Assembly: GCF_003259745.1 (NCBI RefSeq)
Contig: NZ_QLMC01000001.1
Coordinates: 434,001 to 498,000 of the forward strand
DNA: 64,000 nt
Origin: Larkinella arboricola
GTDB taxonomy: Bacteria; Bacteroidota; Bacteroidia; Cytophagales; Spirosomataceae
Direction of reading: 5' to 3'
Made by a program: the position numbers and the translations under genes. This document shows positions 33,547-42,763 of this stretch, one piece after another. Below the pieces are notes generated by a model. That model had not been told where the DNA came from and did no database searches. It saw only the letters and a program-made list of their open reading frames with translations. Within the stretch, counting starts at the first letter, position 1, and every line of letters begins with the position of its first letter.

Positions 33547-34977
33547 TTACAACGGCTTACTTACCAACTGCGGCTTCTCGTTTACCACTTTTAGAACCAG
33601 CTCACCGAACAGCGTATTGGCCCAGGCAAACCACTTGCGTGTGAACTTCGCCGGGTCGTCTTTGTCGAACGATTCGTGCATGAAACCCGTACCGGCGTGG
33701 GTCTTTTTCAGTTGCCGGAGCTGCGCCAGAATCTCCTGATCGTCAGTGGAGGTTAGCGCCCGCATCGTCAGGCTCATGGTCCAGATGTTGTCCACCAGCG
33801 TGTGCGGACTACCGATTCCCTCGGCGGCTTTCCCTTTGAAATAATACGGGTTGTCGGCGCTGAGCGAAAACCGGCGGGTGTTGCGGTAAATCGGGTCGCT
33901 GGCCGGCATGGCTCCCAGATACGGCAACGAAATCAGGTTCGGCACGTTGGCGTCGTCCTGCAACAGGTGATTGCCAAAACCGTCAACTTCCAGCGCGTAC
34001 ATCCTGCCGTATTTCGGATGCGTATAAATGGCGTACTGCTTCAGGGCTTTTTCGACTTCATCGGCCAGCGCCCGGCACTCTTTGGCAAAAGCCGCATCGG
34101 GACGGATTTTATCGGTCATCGTGGCCAACTGCCGCAGCGACACCACTGCAAACCAGTTGGAAGGCACCAGAAACGGAAAAACTGTTGCGTCGTCCGACGG
34201 ACGGAAAATGCTGTGAATCAGTCCAACGGGACGGGTTGGGTTGCCGTAGCCGTCGCCCGGAACCGTGTCTGTCGACCAGGCAGTGGTGCGGCCAAATTTA
34301 TACGGTCCCCGGTCGGTTTTGCGCTGTTGTTCGCGGCAGGTTTTGACCACCAGCCGCATGGCATCGGCCCAGTCGGCATCGAACGGGCTGGTATCGCCGG
34401 TCGTTTGCCAGTAGTGATACGCCAGCCGGATGGCGTAACAAAGCGAATCCAGTTCCCACTTCCGTTCGTGTAAGCCCGGTTTCATGGCGGTAATGTCCTT
34501 CTTCCATTCCCCTTCTTTGGTCGGGTCCGAATAAAAAGCGTTGGCGTACGGGTCGAGCCGGATGCACTGCGTCTGCCGCCGGATCACGCCCGCAATGAGT
34601 TTCCGCAGCGGTTCGTCTTCTTTCGTCAGGGGCAGATACGGCCAGACCTGGGCGGTACTGTCGCGCAGCCACATGGCGTCAATGTCGCCCGTGATGACGA
34701 AAGTATCGGGTTTGCCGCCGGTTTCGCTGAACTGAACGGTGGTATCGAGCGTATTGGGAAAGCAGTTTTCAAAAAGCCAGGCCAGTTCGGGGTCTTTAAC
34801 CGTTTTCTTCACGCGCTCAATGGCTCGCTCCACGGCGGCACTGGTAAAATTCCGTTTGTCGGGCGCTACCCGGACGGTCGGGAAAGATGGGTCGCTGTTT
34901 GCAAAAACCGCATGAGAACCCAACGTAATTCCGGCGCTGGCTACGGCCGATTGTTGTAGAAATTGACGACGATTCAT
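33547..34977 (-). CDS. GH125 exo-alpha-1,6-mannosidase-like protein
   Basis: This 476-residue exported enzyme has a Tat-type signal (NRRQFLQQSAVASAGITLGSHA). The rest matches the GH125 (formerly DUF1237) family, metal-independent inverting alpha-mannosidases: FVITGDIDAMWLRDSTAQVWPYL, RRQTQCIRLDPYANAF, CYAIRLAYHYWQTTGD and SSDDATVFPFLVPSNWFAV-like segments, with a C-terminal HESFDKDDPAKFTRKWFAWANTLFGEL. I start at the ATG at 34977 because it gives a clean Tat signal; a start 12 codons upstream is possible. Likely substrate: alpha-1,6-linked mannose. A -7 element lies at 35031-35038. Confidence 0.92.
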   Translation of the reverse strand: MNRRQFLQQSAVASAGITLGSHAVFANSDPSFPTVRVAPDKRNFTSAAVERAIERVKKTVKDPELAWLFENCFPNTLDTTVQFSETGGKPDTFVITGDIDAMWLRDSTAQVWPYLPLTKEDEPLRKLIAGVIRRQTQCIRLDPYANAFYSDPTKEGEWKKDITAMKPGLHERKWELDSLCYAIRLAYHYWQTTGDTSPFDADWADAMRLVVKTCREQQRKTDRGPYKFGRTTAWSTDTVPGDGYGNPTRPVGLIHSIFRPSDDATVFPFLVPSNWFAVVSLRQLATMTDKIRPDAAFAKECRALADEVEKALKQYAIYTHPKYGRMYALEVDGFGNHLLQDDANVPNLISLPYLGAMPASDPIYRNTRRFSLSADNPYYFKGKAAEGIGSPHTLVDNIWTMSLTMRALTSTDDQEILAQLRQLKKTHAGTGFMHESFDKDDPAKFTRKWFAWANTLFGELVLKVVNEKPQLVSKPL

Positions 34978-35030
34978 AGGTAGTTGGTAGTTTCCGTGAT
35001 TAGTCATGCCCAATCCGGATTTCGATTCAT

Positions 35031-35038
35031 CAAAAGTA
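35031..35038 (-). promoter_or_regulatory. Candidate -7 element for the GH125 gene
   Basis: On the minus strand this reads TACTTTTG, a match to TANNTTTG. The leader to the ATG at 34977 would be about 45 bases. Confidence 0.45.
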
Positions 35039-35253
35039 GGAATTAATTGCTTCGAACCGACGGCTTTTCTGCAAGCTCATCAGACTGTCCAGATGCGTAC
35101 AAAACCTGTCCGCTAATGGACAAACCGAAGAAGACGGTTTTACAAAAACACCCACTATTTATCCGAATCAGGGTTTTTATGTTTTGGCCGCAGATTTGAT
35201 ATACGGAAATAGAAGAAATTAATCAGTTCCTTAACTCTTCTGATTTTCAACAC

Positions 35254-35586
35254 ATGAGACGGAGTGATCTGGGTGAATTTGAAGAAGTGGTTTTACTGAC
35301 GGTGGCGGTACTGGTGCCGACGGCTTACTCGGTGGTCATCGCCGACGAACTCGAACAGGAAACCGGGCAAACCGTCAGCACAGGCGCGGTGCACGCGGCC
35401 CTGCAACGGCTGGAGCAGAAAGGCTACGTGACCTCAACGTTGGGGGCGGCCACAGCCGAGCGGGGTGGGCGTCGAAAGCGATTGTTTACCGTCACGGCGC
35501 TGGGCGGTCGGGTTTTGCAGGAAGTTCGTTCGGTCCGCAACCGGCTCTGGGACCGCATTGTGCCACAAACGATTTTGGGGAGTTAG
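35254..35586 (+). CDS. PadR family transcriptional regulator
   Basis: This is a 110-residue winged-helix repressor: FEEVVLLTVAVLVPTAYSVVIADELEQETGQ, then TGAVHAALQRLEQKGYVTSTLG (recognition helix and wing), GGRRKRLFTVTALGGRVLQEV. In Bacteroidota and Acidobacteria, PadR genes of this short form precede large MacB-type permeases, as here (start 107 bases downstream). It probably controls that permease. The spacer between the two contains an imperfect palindrome. Confidence 0.92.
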   Translation: MRRSDLGEFEEVVLLTVAVLVPTAYSVVIADELEQETGQTVSTGAVHAALQRLEQKGYVTSTLGAATAERGGRRKRLFTVTALGGRVLQEVRSVRNRLWDRIVPQTILGS

Positions 35587-35597
35587 GAGTTAAAAAT

Positions 35598-35693
35598 TAG
35601 GAGTTATGAGTTAAGAATTACTCGCCCTGACTTCCCCTCCGTCCTTCATTTCCACCGCCCATTCAATTCATCACTCTTAACTTATCACTCCTA
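35598..35693 (+). repeat. Imperfect palindrome reaching the permease start codon
   Basis: TAGGAGTTATGAGTTAAGA (35598-35616) pairs with TCTTAACTTATCACTCCTA (35675-35693) through 17 Watson-Crick and 2 G-T positions. The loop is 58 bases. The left arm lies in a run of repeated GAGTTA/GAATTA-like words. The last base of the right arm is the A of the permease ATG, and no ribosome binding site is evident, so folding could hide the start. Confidence 0.7.
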
Positions 35694-38311
35694 TGACCCC
35701 GCCCCGTTTTGCCGACCGCCTGCTCAACTGGCTGGTGGCGCCACACCTGCGCGAAGAGGTGCTGGGCGACATGCACGAACGGTTCCAGATGCAGGCTAAC
35801 CGCCTGGGGGCTAGTCAGGCCCGCCGACGGTATTGGCGCGACCTACTGGCGTATCTGCGACCCGCTTTTATCCGACGCAAACCAACAGTCCGACGCTTCG
35901 GCGAATTTCCGAATCCAACAAATACGGCTATGATTCGAAACCATTTCAAAATTGCCTTCCGCAACCTGATCGGAGGGAAGAGTTTTTCGGCGATTAACAT
36001 TTCGGGACTGGCGGTGGGCATGGCTGGGGCGGTGCTGATTAGCTTATGGCTGTATAATGAGATCAGCTTTGATCGGTTTCATGCCCATAAAGACCGGCTT
36101 TTTCAAGTGTACGGTCTGACGGGCGATATAAGTGGGGAACGGATAGCGATTTCCACCACTTCCCAACCACTGGGGCCAGCGTTGGAAAAAGATTATCCGG
36201 AGGTCGAAGCCATCACGCGTGTCCGGGAAATCGACAAGTTCCTGATCCGGGTCAACGAAAAAAGCTTTAGCGGTATTGAAGGCGCTTTTGTCGATGCGGC
36301 TTTCCTGAATATGTTCAGCTTTCCGCTGGTGGAGGGCACAACGCATCAGCAGCTGACGACGGTTTCATCCATCGTGATTACCGAAAAACTGGCGAAAAAA
36401 CTGTTCGGCGATGCGCCCGCCCTGGGCAAAAGCATCCAGCTCGATTCGGTCGATCATTTTGTAGTTACCGGAGTCCTGAAAGACTTGCCGCCAAACACCC
36501 GGTTTTCGTTTGAGTACCTGCTGCCCTGGGCGTATCTGAAAAAATTAGGGACTGGCTGGAGCAACGACGACTGGCTCAGCAACAACACCCCCACCTACGT
36601 CCTGCTGAAACCGAACACCGATCCGGCAGTTTTTGGCGGGAAAATCAAGGACATGACCTGGCGGTATGCGGGCCGGAAGGACGTCTGGACGCATTTTCTG
36701 CACCCGCTGAGCCAATGGCATTTGTACAGTGAGTTTGAAAATGGAAAACCGGTTGGCGGCCGCATCGAAACCGTCCGTGTATTCGGGCTGATCGCGGCTT
36801 TTATCCTGTTGATTGCCTGCATTAACTTCATGAACCTGAGCACCGCCCGCTCCGAAAAACGCGCCAAGGAAATTGGCATTCGGAAAGTAGCCGGGGCCGG
36901 GCGCGGGTTGCTGATCAGTCAGTTTATGGCCGAAGCGGTTCTGACCACCTGCCTGGCGGGCGCGGTGGCCATGCTGGTCGTTTACCTGGCTTTGCCGCCC
37001 TTTAATTCGCTGATTGGCACCCAGCTTTCGCTGCCCGTTAGCAGCGTTTCTTTCTGGTTGGCTGTGGTTGGGTTCATCATCCTGACGAGTTTACTGGCGG
37101 GCAGTTATCCGGCTTTTTACCTGTCTTCCTTTCAGCCGGTTGGCATTTTTACCAAGCAATTCCGAAAGGCTCAACTGGGCTTATCACCCCGGAAAGGGCT
37201 GGTGGTGTTGCAGTTTACGTTTGCTATTGTCTTGGTCATTGCCACGATCATTGTTCGGGATCAGATCATTTTCGCCCAGGAACGCGACAAAGGGTATGCG
37301 AACAACCAGTTGATTCGCGTCGATTTTGTGGGCGACATTGAGAAACGTTATTCACCGATCAAACAGGAGTTGATTCGCTCGGGCGCGGCTGTCGCCGTCA
37401 CGAAAACCCTCACCGGCCTCGCCCATGATGGCTGGCGGACGTGGGGGCTGCGGTGGCCGGGCGAAAACCCGAAGGATACAAACACCGCCATCACGTTGTT
37501 CAGCACCGATGCCCATCTGGTCAGAACCGCCGGGATGAAGCTGATTGCGGGGCGGGATATTGACAGTCAAACGTATCCGTCGGACAGCTTCGCGGTGGTG
37601 CTGAACGAAACCGCTGTCAAATTGATGGGGTTTAAAAAACCGATCGGGCAGATTATTACCCAACCCCATGATGGACTAACCTGGCGGGTGGTGGGCGTTG
37701 TAAAGGATTACATTGTGGGCTCGCCCTACGAAGCCATTCCGCCGGTTGTCATTCAGGGGCCGGGGGCCGGGTTTACAACGATGCACATCAAATGCAACCC
37801 GGCTCATTCGACCGCCGAAAACCTGGCGCGGGTCGAAGAGGTCTTTAAAAAATACAACCCGGCCTATCCGTTCGATTATCACTTTGTCGATCAGGAATAC
37901 GCGGCCCAATTCGACAACGAGCAGCGGACCAAAACCCTGGCGGGCCTTTTTGCCGCTCTGGCCATTTTTATCTCGTGCCTGGGCTTGTTCGGCCTGACCT
38001 CGTTTACGGTTGAACAGGCCCGGAAAGAAATCGGTATTCGGAAAGTGCTGGGCGCAACGGTGGGCCAGATTGTGGCATTTCTGTCAAAAGATTTTCTTAC
38101 GCTCGTTGGAATCGCGCTGTTGATCGCCATTCCGATTACCTGGTACGCGATGAATCAATGGTTGCAGGATTTTACGTACCGCATCGGTATTTCCTGGTGG
38201 GTTTTTGCCACGGCCGGACTGCTGGCGGTTTTCATCGCCCTGCTCACCGTCAGTTTTCACACGGTGAAAGCCGCCCTGATGAACCCGGTGAAAAGTTTGC
38301 GAAGCGAGTGA
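35693..38311 (+). CDS. ABC transporter permease, MacB/FtsX type with PadR-associated prefix domain
   Basis: This is an 872-residue inner membrane protein. The first 70 residues form the permease prefix domain found in PadR-linked permeases (FADRLLNWLVAPHLREEVLGDMHERFQ). A membrane helix at about 105-125, a large periplasmic MacB core (about 130-360), three FtsX helices (about 365-490), a second periplasmic core (about 510-740) and three more FtsX helices (about 760-865) follow. Two copies of the EIGIRKV motif (AKEIGIRKVAGA and RKEIGIRKVLGA) show the internal duplication. No ATPase gene is adjacent, so the ATP-binding partner must be elsewhere. The cargo is unknown. Confidence 0.92.
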   Translation: MTPPRFADRLLNWLVAPHLREEVLGDMHERFQMQANRLGASQARRRYWRDLLAYLRPAFIRRKPTVRRFGEFPNPTNTAMIRNHFKIAFRNLIGGKSFSAINISGLAVGMAGAVLISLWLYNEISFDRFHAHKDRLFQVYGLTGDISGERIAISTTSQPLGPALEKDYPEVEAITRVREIDKFLIRVNEKSFSGIEGAFVDAAFLNMFSFPLVEGTTHQQLTTVSSIVITEKLAKKLFGDAPALGKSIQLDSVDHFVVTGVLKDLPPNTRFSFEYLLPWAYLKKLGTGWSNDDWLSNNTPTYVLLKPNTDPAVFGGKIKDMTWRYAGRKDVWTHFLHPLSQWHLYSEFENGKPVGGRIETVRVFGLIAAFILLIACINFMNLSTARSEKRAKEIGIRKVAGAGRGLLISQFMAEAVLTTCLAGAVAMLVVYLALPPFNSLIGTQLSLPVSSVSFWLAVVGFIILTSLLAGSYPAFYLSSFQPVGIFTKQFRKAQLGLSPRKGLVVLQFTFAIVLVIATIIVRDQIIFAQERDKGYANNQLIRVDFVGDIEKRYSPIKQELIRSGAAVAVTKTLTGLAHDGWRTWGLRWPGENPKDTNTAITLFSTDAHLVRTAGMKLIAGRDIDSQTYPSDSFAVVLNETAVKLMGFKKPIGQIITQPHDGLTWRVVGVVKDYIVGSPYEAIPPVVIQGPGAGFTTMHIKCNPAHSTAENLARVEEVFKKYNPAYPFDYHFVDQEYAAQFDNEQRTKTLAGLFAALAIFISCLGLFGLTSFTVEQARKEIGIRKVLGATVGQIVAFLSKDFLTLVGIALLIAIPITWYAMNQWLQDFTYRIGISWWVFATAGLLAVFIALLTVSFHTVKAALMNPVKSLRSE

Positions 38312-38312
38312 A

Positions 38313-38337
38313 AAGCAGAGGGTTTTTCCCTCTGCCT
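38313..38337. terminator. Bidirectional intrinsic terminator between convergent genes
   Basis: GCAGAGGG (315-322 of 38,000) pairs with CCCTCTGC around TTTTT. It lies in the 30-base gap between the permease stop and the end of the channel gene and can serve both strands. Flanking A and T runs are short. Confidence 0.6.
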
Positions 38338-38341
38338 TCCT

Positions 38342-40741
38342 CTACATCATCTTAATTCCCGCTTCCTTAAACCGGCGGTAGACGTTGAGCAGAATTTCGC
38401 TGCGGAACTGATCCTCTTTGTTAACGGAGTTAATCCAGGTCCGTACTTTCAGTTCAACGGCGTCACCTGTGATGGTAGATAGGAAGATTTCGGGTTTTTG
38501 CCGTTTCACCGAATTCGGATGTTTCGTTATTTCTTCCCGGATAACGGTTTTGAGCGTGCTCAGTTCGTGCTCGGCGTCGGCTTTAATGGTCAACTCGATG
38601 CGTTTGGCCTTGTGGTTGATCGTCCAGTTAATAACCTGACCCGACAGCAGATCGCCGTTTGGAATAATTACTTCCGAGCCTTCGGTGGTCAGCAAGCGGC
38701 TGGAACGGATGCCGATGTTTTTGACGCGCCCTTTTTTGTTGGCGATTTCAATGAAATCGCCAATCTGGAAGGGTTTGTCGAAGATGAGGATAATACCGGA
38801 AACCAGGTTGTTGACAATGGTCTGAAGCCCCAAACCAATTCCGACGCCCAGCGCCCCGACAATGACCGTCACCTTGTCCAGACCAATGCCGGACGCGACC
38901 ACTGCGAACATAAAACCACCAACGAGCAGGAAAAGCCGAATCATGACCAGCCGCGAATCGGTGTTGGTGATGTTACCGCCAATTTCGTCATCGGTTTCGC
39001 CGAAAAAATAACCGATATACTTCCGCAGTACGCTGGATAAATAGAGGACAATGAAGAACAGGACGATATTTCCCCAGGTGAACTTGGTGCTGCCGAAAAC
39101 CCGTTCCGTGGTCAGGAAGTTGGCCACAACCTCATAAATCGAGTTATAAACGTAAATGTTGTTGGTGAAAATAATAAGCCAGCCAATAATGGCGATCAGG
39201 CTCATGGCCCGGTGAAGGCCCACTTCCAGTTTGGCATAATTGAAACGGGAAGCCAGGCCGTTGGTCAGTTTACCGCGAACGACCTGAAGCGCAAAGGCTT
39301 CGTTGATGATTTGAACCAGTGTGAAGAGGCCAATGGCCTGGGTCAGACCGTAAATGGCCGCTGTAGTGAAAATCTTCGCCAGACTCATGCGGCCAAAAAT
39401 ATTACACAGAATCGCCAGCGAATTCAGAATGACGTACAGCACCGAAACCTGTTTGACAAAACCGGCCAGCGCCAGCGCCTGCCGGATGCGGAACAAGAAA
39501 AGGAAGCCAAACAGGACGGAGATACCGTTGAGAACCAGCAGCCAAAGCCGGAAGCCGATACCGGGGTCGATGATAGACGACCGGGTGACGATGACCAGCA
39601 GGTAGAGCGTAAAAATCGCCAGCCAATACCGGAAAAGCTGCCCCGACCAGCTACGGAAAAACAAGGCCGTCAGGGCCAGCAGCAGAATAAACTGCATGAG
39701 TTCGACATAAACCGCCGGGGGCCTCAGATCAAACAGCGGGGCGAAGTTGAACACAACGACAAAAACCGAAAAAATCGGAATCGACCGCAGGTATTTCAGT
39801 TTTAACTCCTGCTGAACGGCTTCCCGCTGCCCGTGCTTATCGATAACGGAAAAGCTGCGGTAGACCCAGATAAAGAAAGCGGCCCCAATCACCAGCATAT
39901 AAATCCAGTTGCCGACGCTGCGGTTGAGATAATACTGGAGCATATCGCGCTGCCCTTCGTACGAGCGTGCTACCAGTTCATTCAGGTGTTCGTCGGACCC
40001 CGCCGTTTTGGGAATGGCCCAGATAAAATCCGTCTCCTGTCCGGTAATCCGGGCGTTGAACTCCCGGATTCGGTCATTGACGACATTGGTTAGTTCGGCG
40101 GTTTCGAAATACGCGTCGGAAACCGACGCCTGAAGCTTATTAATCTTCGTCAGATTCTTGTTTGTTGATTCGCTGGCCTGAATCCACTGTTGCCGCAAGT
40201 CCTTGAGCGAATTGAAATAGACGGCGCGGGCATTGGTGTCATTGGGTAGCACCAGCAGCGAGTCCCGGGCTAGTGAAATGAGTTGCCCGTTCATGCCGGA
40301 TAGGTCTTTTTCGTACCCCGAGAGCGTTTCCCGCCAGGCTTTAAGCTGCGTTTGCATATCCTGGAGCAAGACCTGGAACATGAGCATGTTTTTCATGTCG
40401 TTTACCTTGCTGTAGATGCGCAGGTTGGTTCGGATTGTCTGGACGTACGACTGAACCTCTGGCAGCCGGTCTTCGATGGCCCAGGTGCTGAATCCCCGGC
40501 GGGTGCGGTTGCTGATGTCGTTCAGGGCTGTATGGCCTTTTTCCAGCCGGGCAATGATGCTATCGACGGGAATACCGGGCTGCGGAATAATGGGCAGACT
40601 GTCGCCGGGCGTATTTCCGTCCGTTTTCTGGGCGTAAAGAGCAGGGGCTAAAAAGAGGCAGACAAAAAGGATGCTGCTGAAAGCCAGATGGTTTCTTAAA
40701 AGGTGTTGGTATTTTAATCGGATTTTATTCCAACGCATCAT
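38342..40741 (-). CDS. MscS/MscK-like mechanosensitive channel
   Basis: This 799-residue inner membrane channel protects against osmotic downshock. A signal-like first segment precedes a periplasmic coiled-coil region (about 45-260). About ten membrane helices follow. The MscS core is at about 590-799: GIGLDKVTVIVGALGVGIGLGLQTIVNNLVSGIILIFDKPFQIGDFIE (pore helix and start of the beta domain), IGIRSSRLLTTEGSEVIIPNGDL, and a C-terminal alpha/beta domain. The length fits the large MscK/YbdG-type members with an N-terminal extension. The gene stands alone, divergent from the double LytS kinase gene. Confidence 0.93.
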   Translation of the reverse strand: MMRWNKIRLKYQHLLRNHLAFSSILFVCLFLAPALYAQKTDGNTPGDSLPIIPQPGIPVDSIIARLEKGHTALNDISNRTRRGFSTWAIEDRLPEVQSYVQTIRTNLRIYSKVNDMKNMLMFQVLLQDMQTQLKAWRETLSGYEKDLSGMNGQLISLARDSLLVLPNDTNARAVYFNSLKDLRQQWIQASESTNKNLTKINKLQASVSDAYFETAELTNVVNDRIREFNARITGQETDFIWAIPKTAGSDEHLNELVARSYEGQRDMLQYYLNRSVGNWIYMLVIGAAFFIWVYRSFSVIDKHGQREAVQQELKLKYLRSIPIFSVFVVVFNFAPLFDLRPPAVYVELMQFILLLALTALFFRSWSGQLFRYWLAIFTLYLLVIVTRSSIIDPGIGFRLWLLVLNGISVLFGFLFLFRIRQALALAGFVKQVSVLYVILNSLAILCNIFGRMSLAKIFTTAAIYGLTQAIGLFTLVQIINEAFALQVVRGKLTNGLASRFNYAKLEVGLHRAMSLIAIIGWLIIFTNNIYVYNSIYEVVANFLTTERVFGSTKFTWGNIVLFFIVLYLSSVLRKYIGYFFGETDDEIGGNITNTDSRLVMIRLFLLVGGFMFAVVASGIGLDKVTVIVGALGVGIGLGLQTIVNNLVSGIILIFDKPFQIGDFIEIANKKGRVKNIGIRSSRLLTTEGSEVIIPNGDLLSGQVINWTINHKAKRIELTIKADAEHELSTLKTVIREEITKHPNSVKRQKPEIFLSTITGDAVELKVRTWINSVNKEDQFRSEILLNVYRRFKEAGIKMM

Positions 40742-40924
40742 GCTTACGGTTTTAGTCGAATCGGGCCATTACTTTTTTGGGTCGTTATACTAAATACTAC
40801 CAACATTCCGGAATTGTTATCGGTTGCACGGTCTTCACCCCATTGGAGCGAGCATTCGTCCCATTTTTTTGCAGGGCAGCGCGTTGGATCGTTGTTTTGT
40901 TTCAACCTTTCCATTTCCGGCCGT

Positions 40925-42733
40925 ATGCTAGCGATCCGACGCAATTATTTGATCTTTATCGGGCAGTTCGCGCTGCTCCTGCTCTTGTTTCAATTCGAAG
41001 CGTGGAAGGCATCACCGGCTCACCGCTGGGTGCAGGCTGGTCTGATGGGCGCGGCTTTTGTCAGCCTGATCTGGGTAAATTACCGGTACCTGATTTATCC
41101 GTATTTACTCGCCGGGCGATACGGGGCTTACCTGGCCCGAATACCGTTGTTTTTGCTTCTGTTAGTGGTATTCCTTCTTTTCGGCATTGCCTGGACCGAC
41201 GGAGAGGCCCGCGACTTACCGACGTATCTGCGTCATATTACCTCGCTGGACTATTATCGGTCGCAGTGGCAAGACTTCGTTAAAAGTGTCCTGGAATCGA
41301 GTGGGGGCAGGGTTTATTTTGTTTTGGTGGGTCAGTTCCTTTTAACGAGCCTCCTGGCGCTGGTGTACGTTTTTTTTGAAATCCGCGTCCGCCGTCTGGC
41401 TATTCAGCGTGAAAACCGGCAGGCCGAGCTGTTGGCCTTACAAGCTCAGATGAGTCCCCATTTCTTTTTCAATGCGTTGAATACCGTCTATGGCCAGGCG
41501 CTGGTGGAAGGGTTCAACGAACTGGCCGAACGCATACAGGAACTGGCGACCCGGGCGCGGGAAATGAACAAATCGTCAGTAGCCGATGTCGAAACCGACC
41601 CAAAGCCAGACGCCCGGCGTACGGCCCGATTAACGGCTTTTTTGATTGCGGGCGCTAATTTTCTGTATTACACGCTGGACCACTTCAATTTCTATTCCTA
41701 TTTTACCCGGCAAACCGTTTGGGAGTTTTTGTGGTATAAAATTCTGGCTAACCCGGCGGGCGCTTTTTTCCGTAGTCTCGTATTTGCGCTTTTAACCTGG
41801 GGGCACTACCGCTACCTCTACCGCCCTTATTTTTTGGCGAAACGGTATGGGCCTTACTTGATTGGAATGGGTCTGCTGCTGGCGGTTCACTGGACGCTGG
41901 CATTGGCCCGGATGTTTTTTTCGATCTACCTTCATCTGCATGATTTTCCCCAGCAGGGCTTCGATTATGTCGATCTGAAGGCCTGGGGATTGCGCCAGGA
42001 TGCTACCGGTTTGCAAATCTGGGAAAGTGTCTGGACGATGAACGGGAAAGGCACGATTTCAATGCTGGTACTGTTTGGCCTTATTTACTTCCTGAGTGGC
42101 TGGCTTTACCAAACGATTCAGGGGCTGGTGGAAAACCGCGCTTTGCAGCGGCAACAACAACGGGCCGATTATCATCAGCAGGCCGACGCACAAAACCTGA
42201 CGGCCCAGCTCCAGCAAGTGGTCGATTCATCGGAACTGCCCGCGCAGTCGGCGGCTGCGCAAAGTTTAAAACAGGTAACTGACCTGATGAAGTATGTAAC
42301 GCAAAGCGGTTCCAGGGGGCAGGTGGCCGTGGCTGATGAGTTGCAATTTGTGCAGGATTATGTGGCCTTCCAGCGGAAACGGATTCCGGATCATCCCTTG
42401 ATTCTGATCGACTTCCAGATTCGGTACGACGGAAAACCCGCCCAAATTGTCCCGATGTTGCTGATCCCGTTTGTGGAGAATGCGTTTCAGTACGGTATCC
42501 GGACCGACGGCCCCTGCTTCGTGGATTTGCAACTGGATGTAGAAAAACAGAAACTGAACATGACAGTACTTAATAGCCTGATTCCTAAAACGGTTTTTCG
42601 CCAGAGTAGCGGCATCGGTTTAGCCAACGTCCGGAAGCGTCTGGCGTTACTTTACCCCAACCAGTATACGTTGACGACTGGCGAAACCGACGGTGTATTT
42701 CGGGTGGAGCTGAATCTGCAACTTTCCGCCTGA
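40925..42733 (+). CDS. Double LytS-type membrane histidine kinase, acceptor and ATPase domains in separate modules
   Basis: The 602-residue protein (ATG at 40925; the longer frame starts with TTG) has two LytS-like halves. The first has about four membrane helices and the acceptor motif AQMSPHFFFNALNTVYG (His179), but its ATPase domain is missing. After a short linker, a second set of four helices begins near residue 235 (FLIAGANFLYYTLDHF) and leads to a coiled coil. There the acceptor motif is replaced by LTAQLQQVVDSSELP, with no His. The HATPase is intact, with VPMLLIPFVENAFQYG and SSGIGLANVRKRL. It looks like two tandem kinase genes fused with loss of the middle. The LytTR regulator gene follows 30 bases downstream. 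Confidence 0.85.
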   Translation: MLAIRRNYLIFIGQFALLLLLFQFEAWKASPAHRWVQAGLMGAAFVSLIWVNYRYLIYPYLLAGRYGAYLARIPLFLLLLVVFLLFGIAWTDGEARDLPTYLRHITSLDYYRSQWQDFVKSVLESSGGRVYFVLVGQFLLTSLLALVYVFFEIRVRRLAIQRENRQAELLALQAQMSPHFFFNALNTVYGQALVEGFNELAERIQELATRAREMNKSSVADVETDPKPDARRTARLTAFLIAGANFLYYTLDHFNFYSYFTRQTVWEFLWYKILANPAGAFFRSLVFALLTWGHYRYLYRPYFLAKRYGPYLIGMGLLLAVHWTLALARMFFSIYLHLHDFPQQGFDYVDLKAWGLRQDATGLQIWESVWTMNGKGTISMLVLFGLIYFLSGWLYQTIQGLVENRALQRQQQRADYHQQADAQNLTAQLQQVVDSSELPAQSAAAQSLKQVTDLMKYVTQSGSRGQVAVADELQFVQDYVAFQRKRIPDHPLILIDFQIRYDGKPAQIVPMLLIPFVENAFQYGIRTDGPCFVDLQLDVEKQKLNMTVLNSLIPKTVFRQSSGIGLANVRKRLALLYPNQYTLTTGETDGVFRVELNLQLSA

Positions 42734-42763
42734 AACCGTATCTTTCGAACACACGAAACCCCT

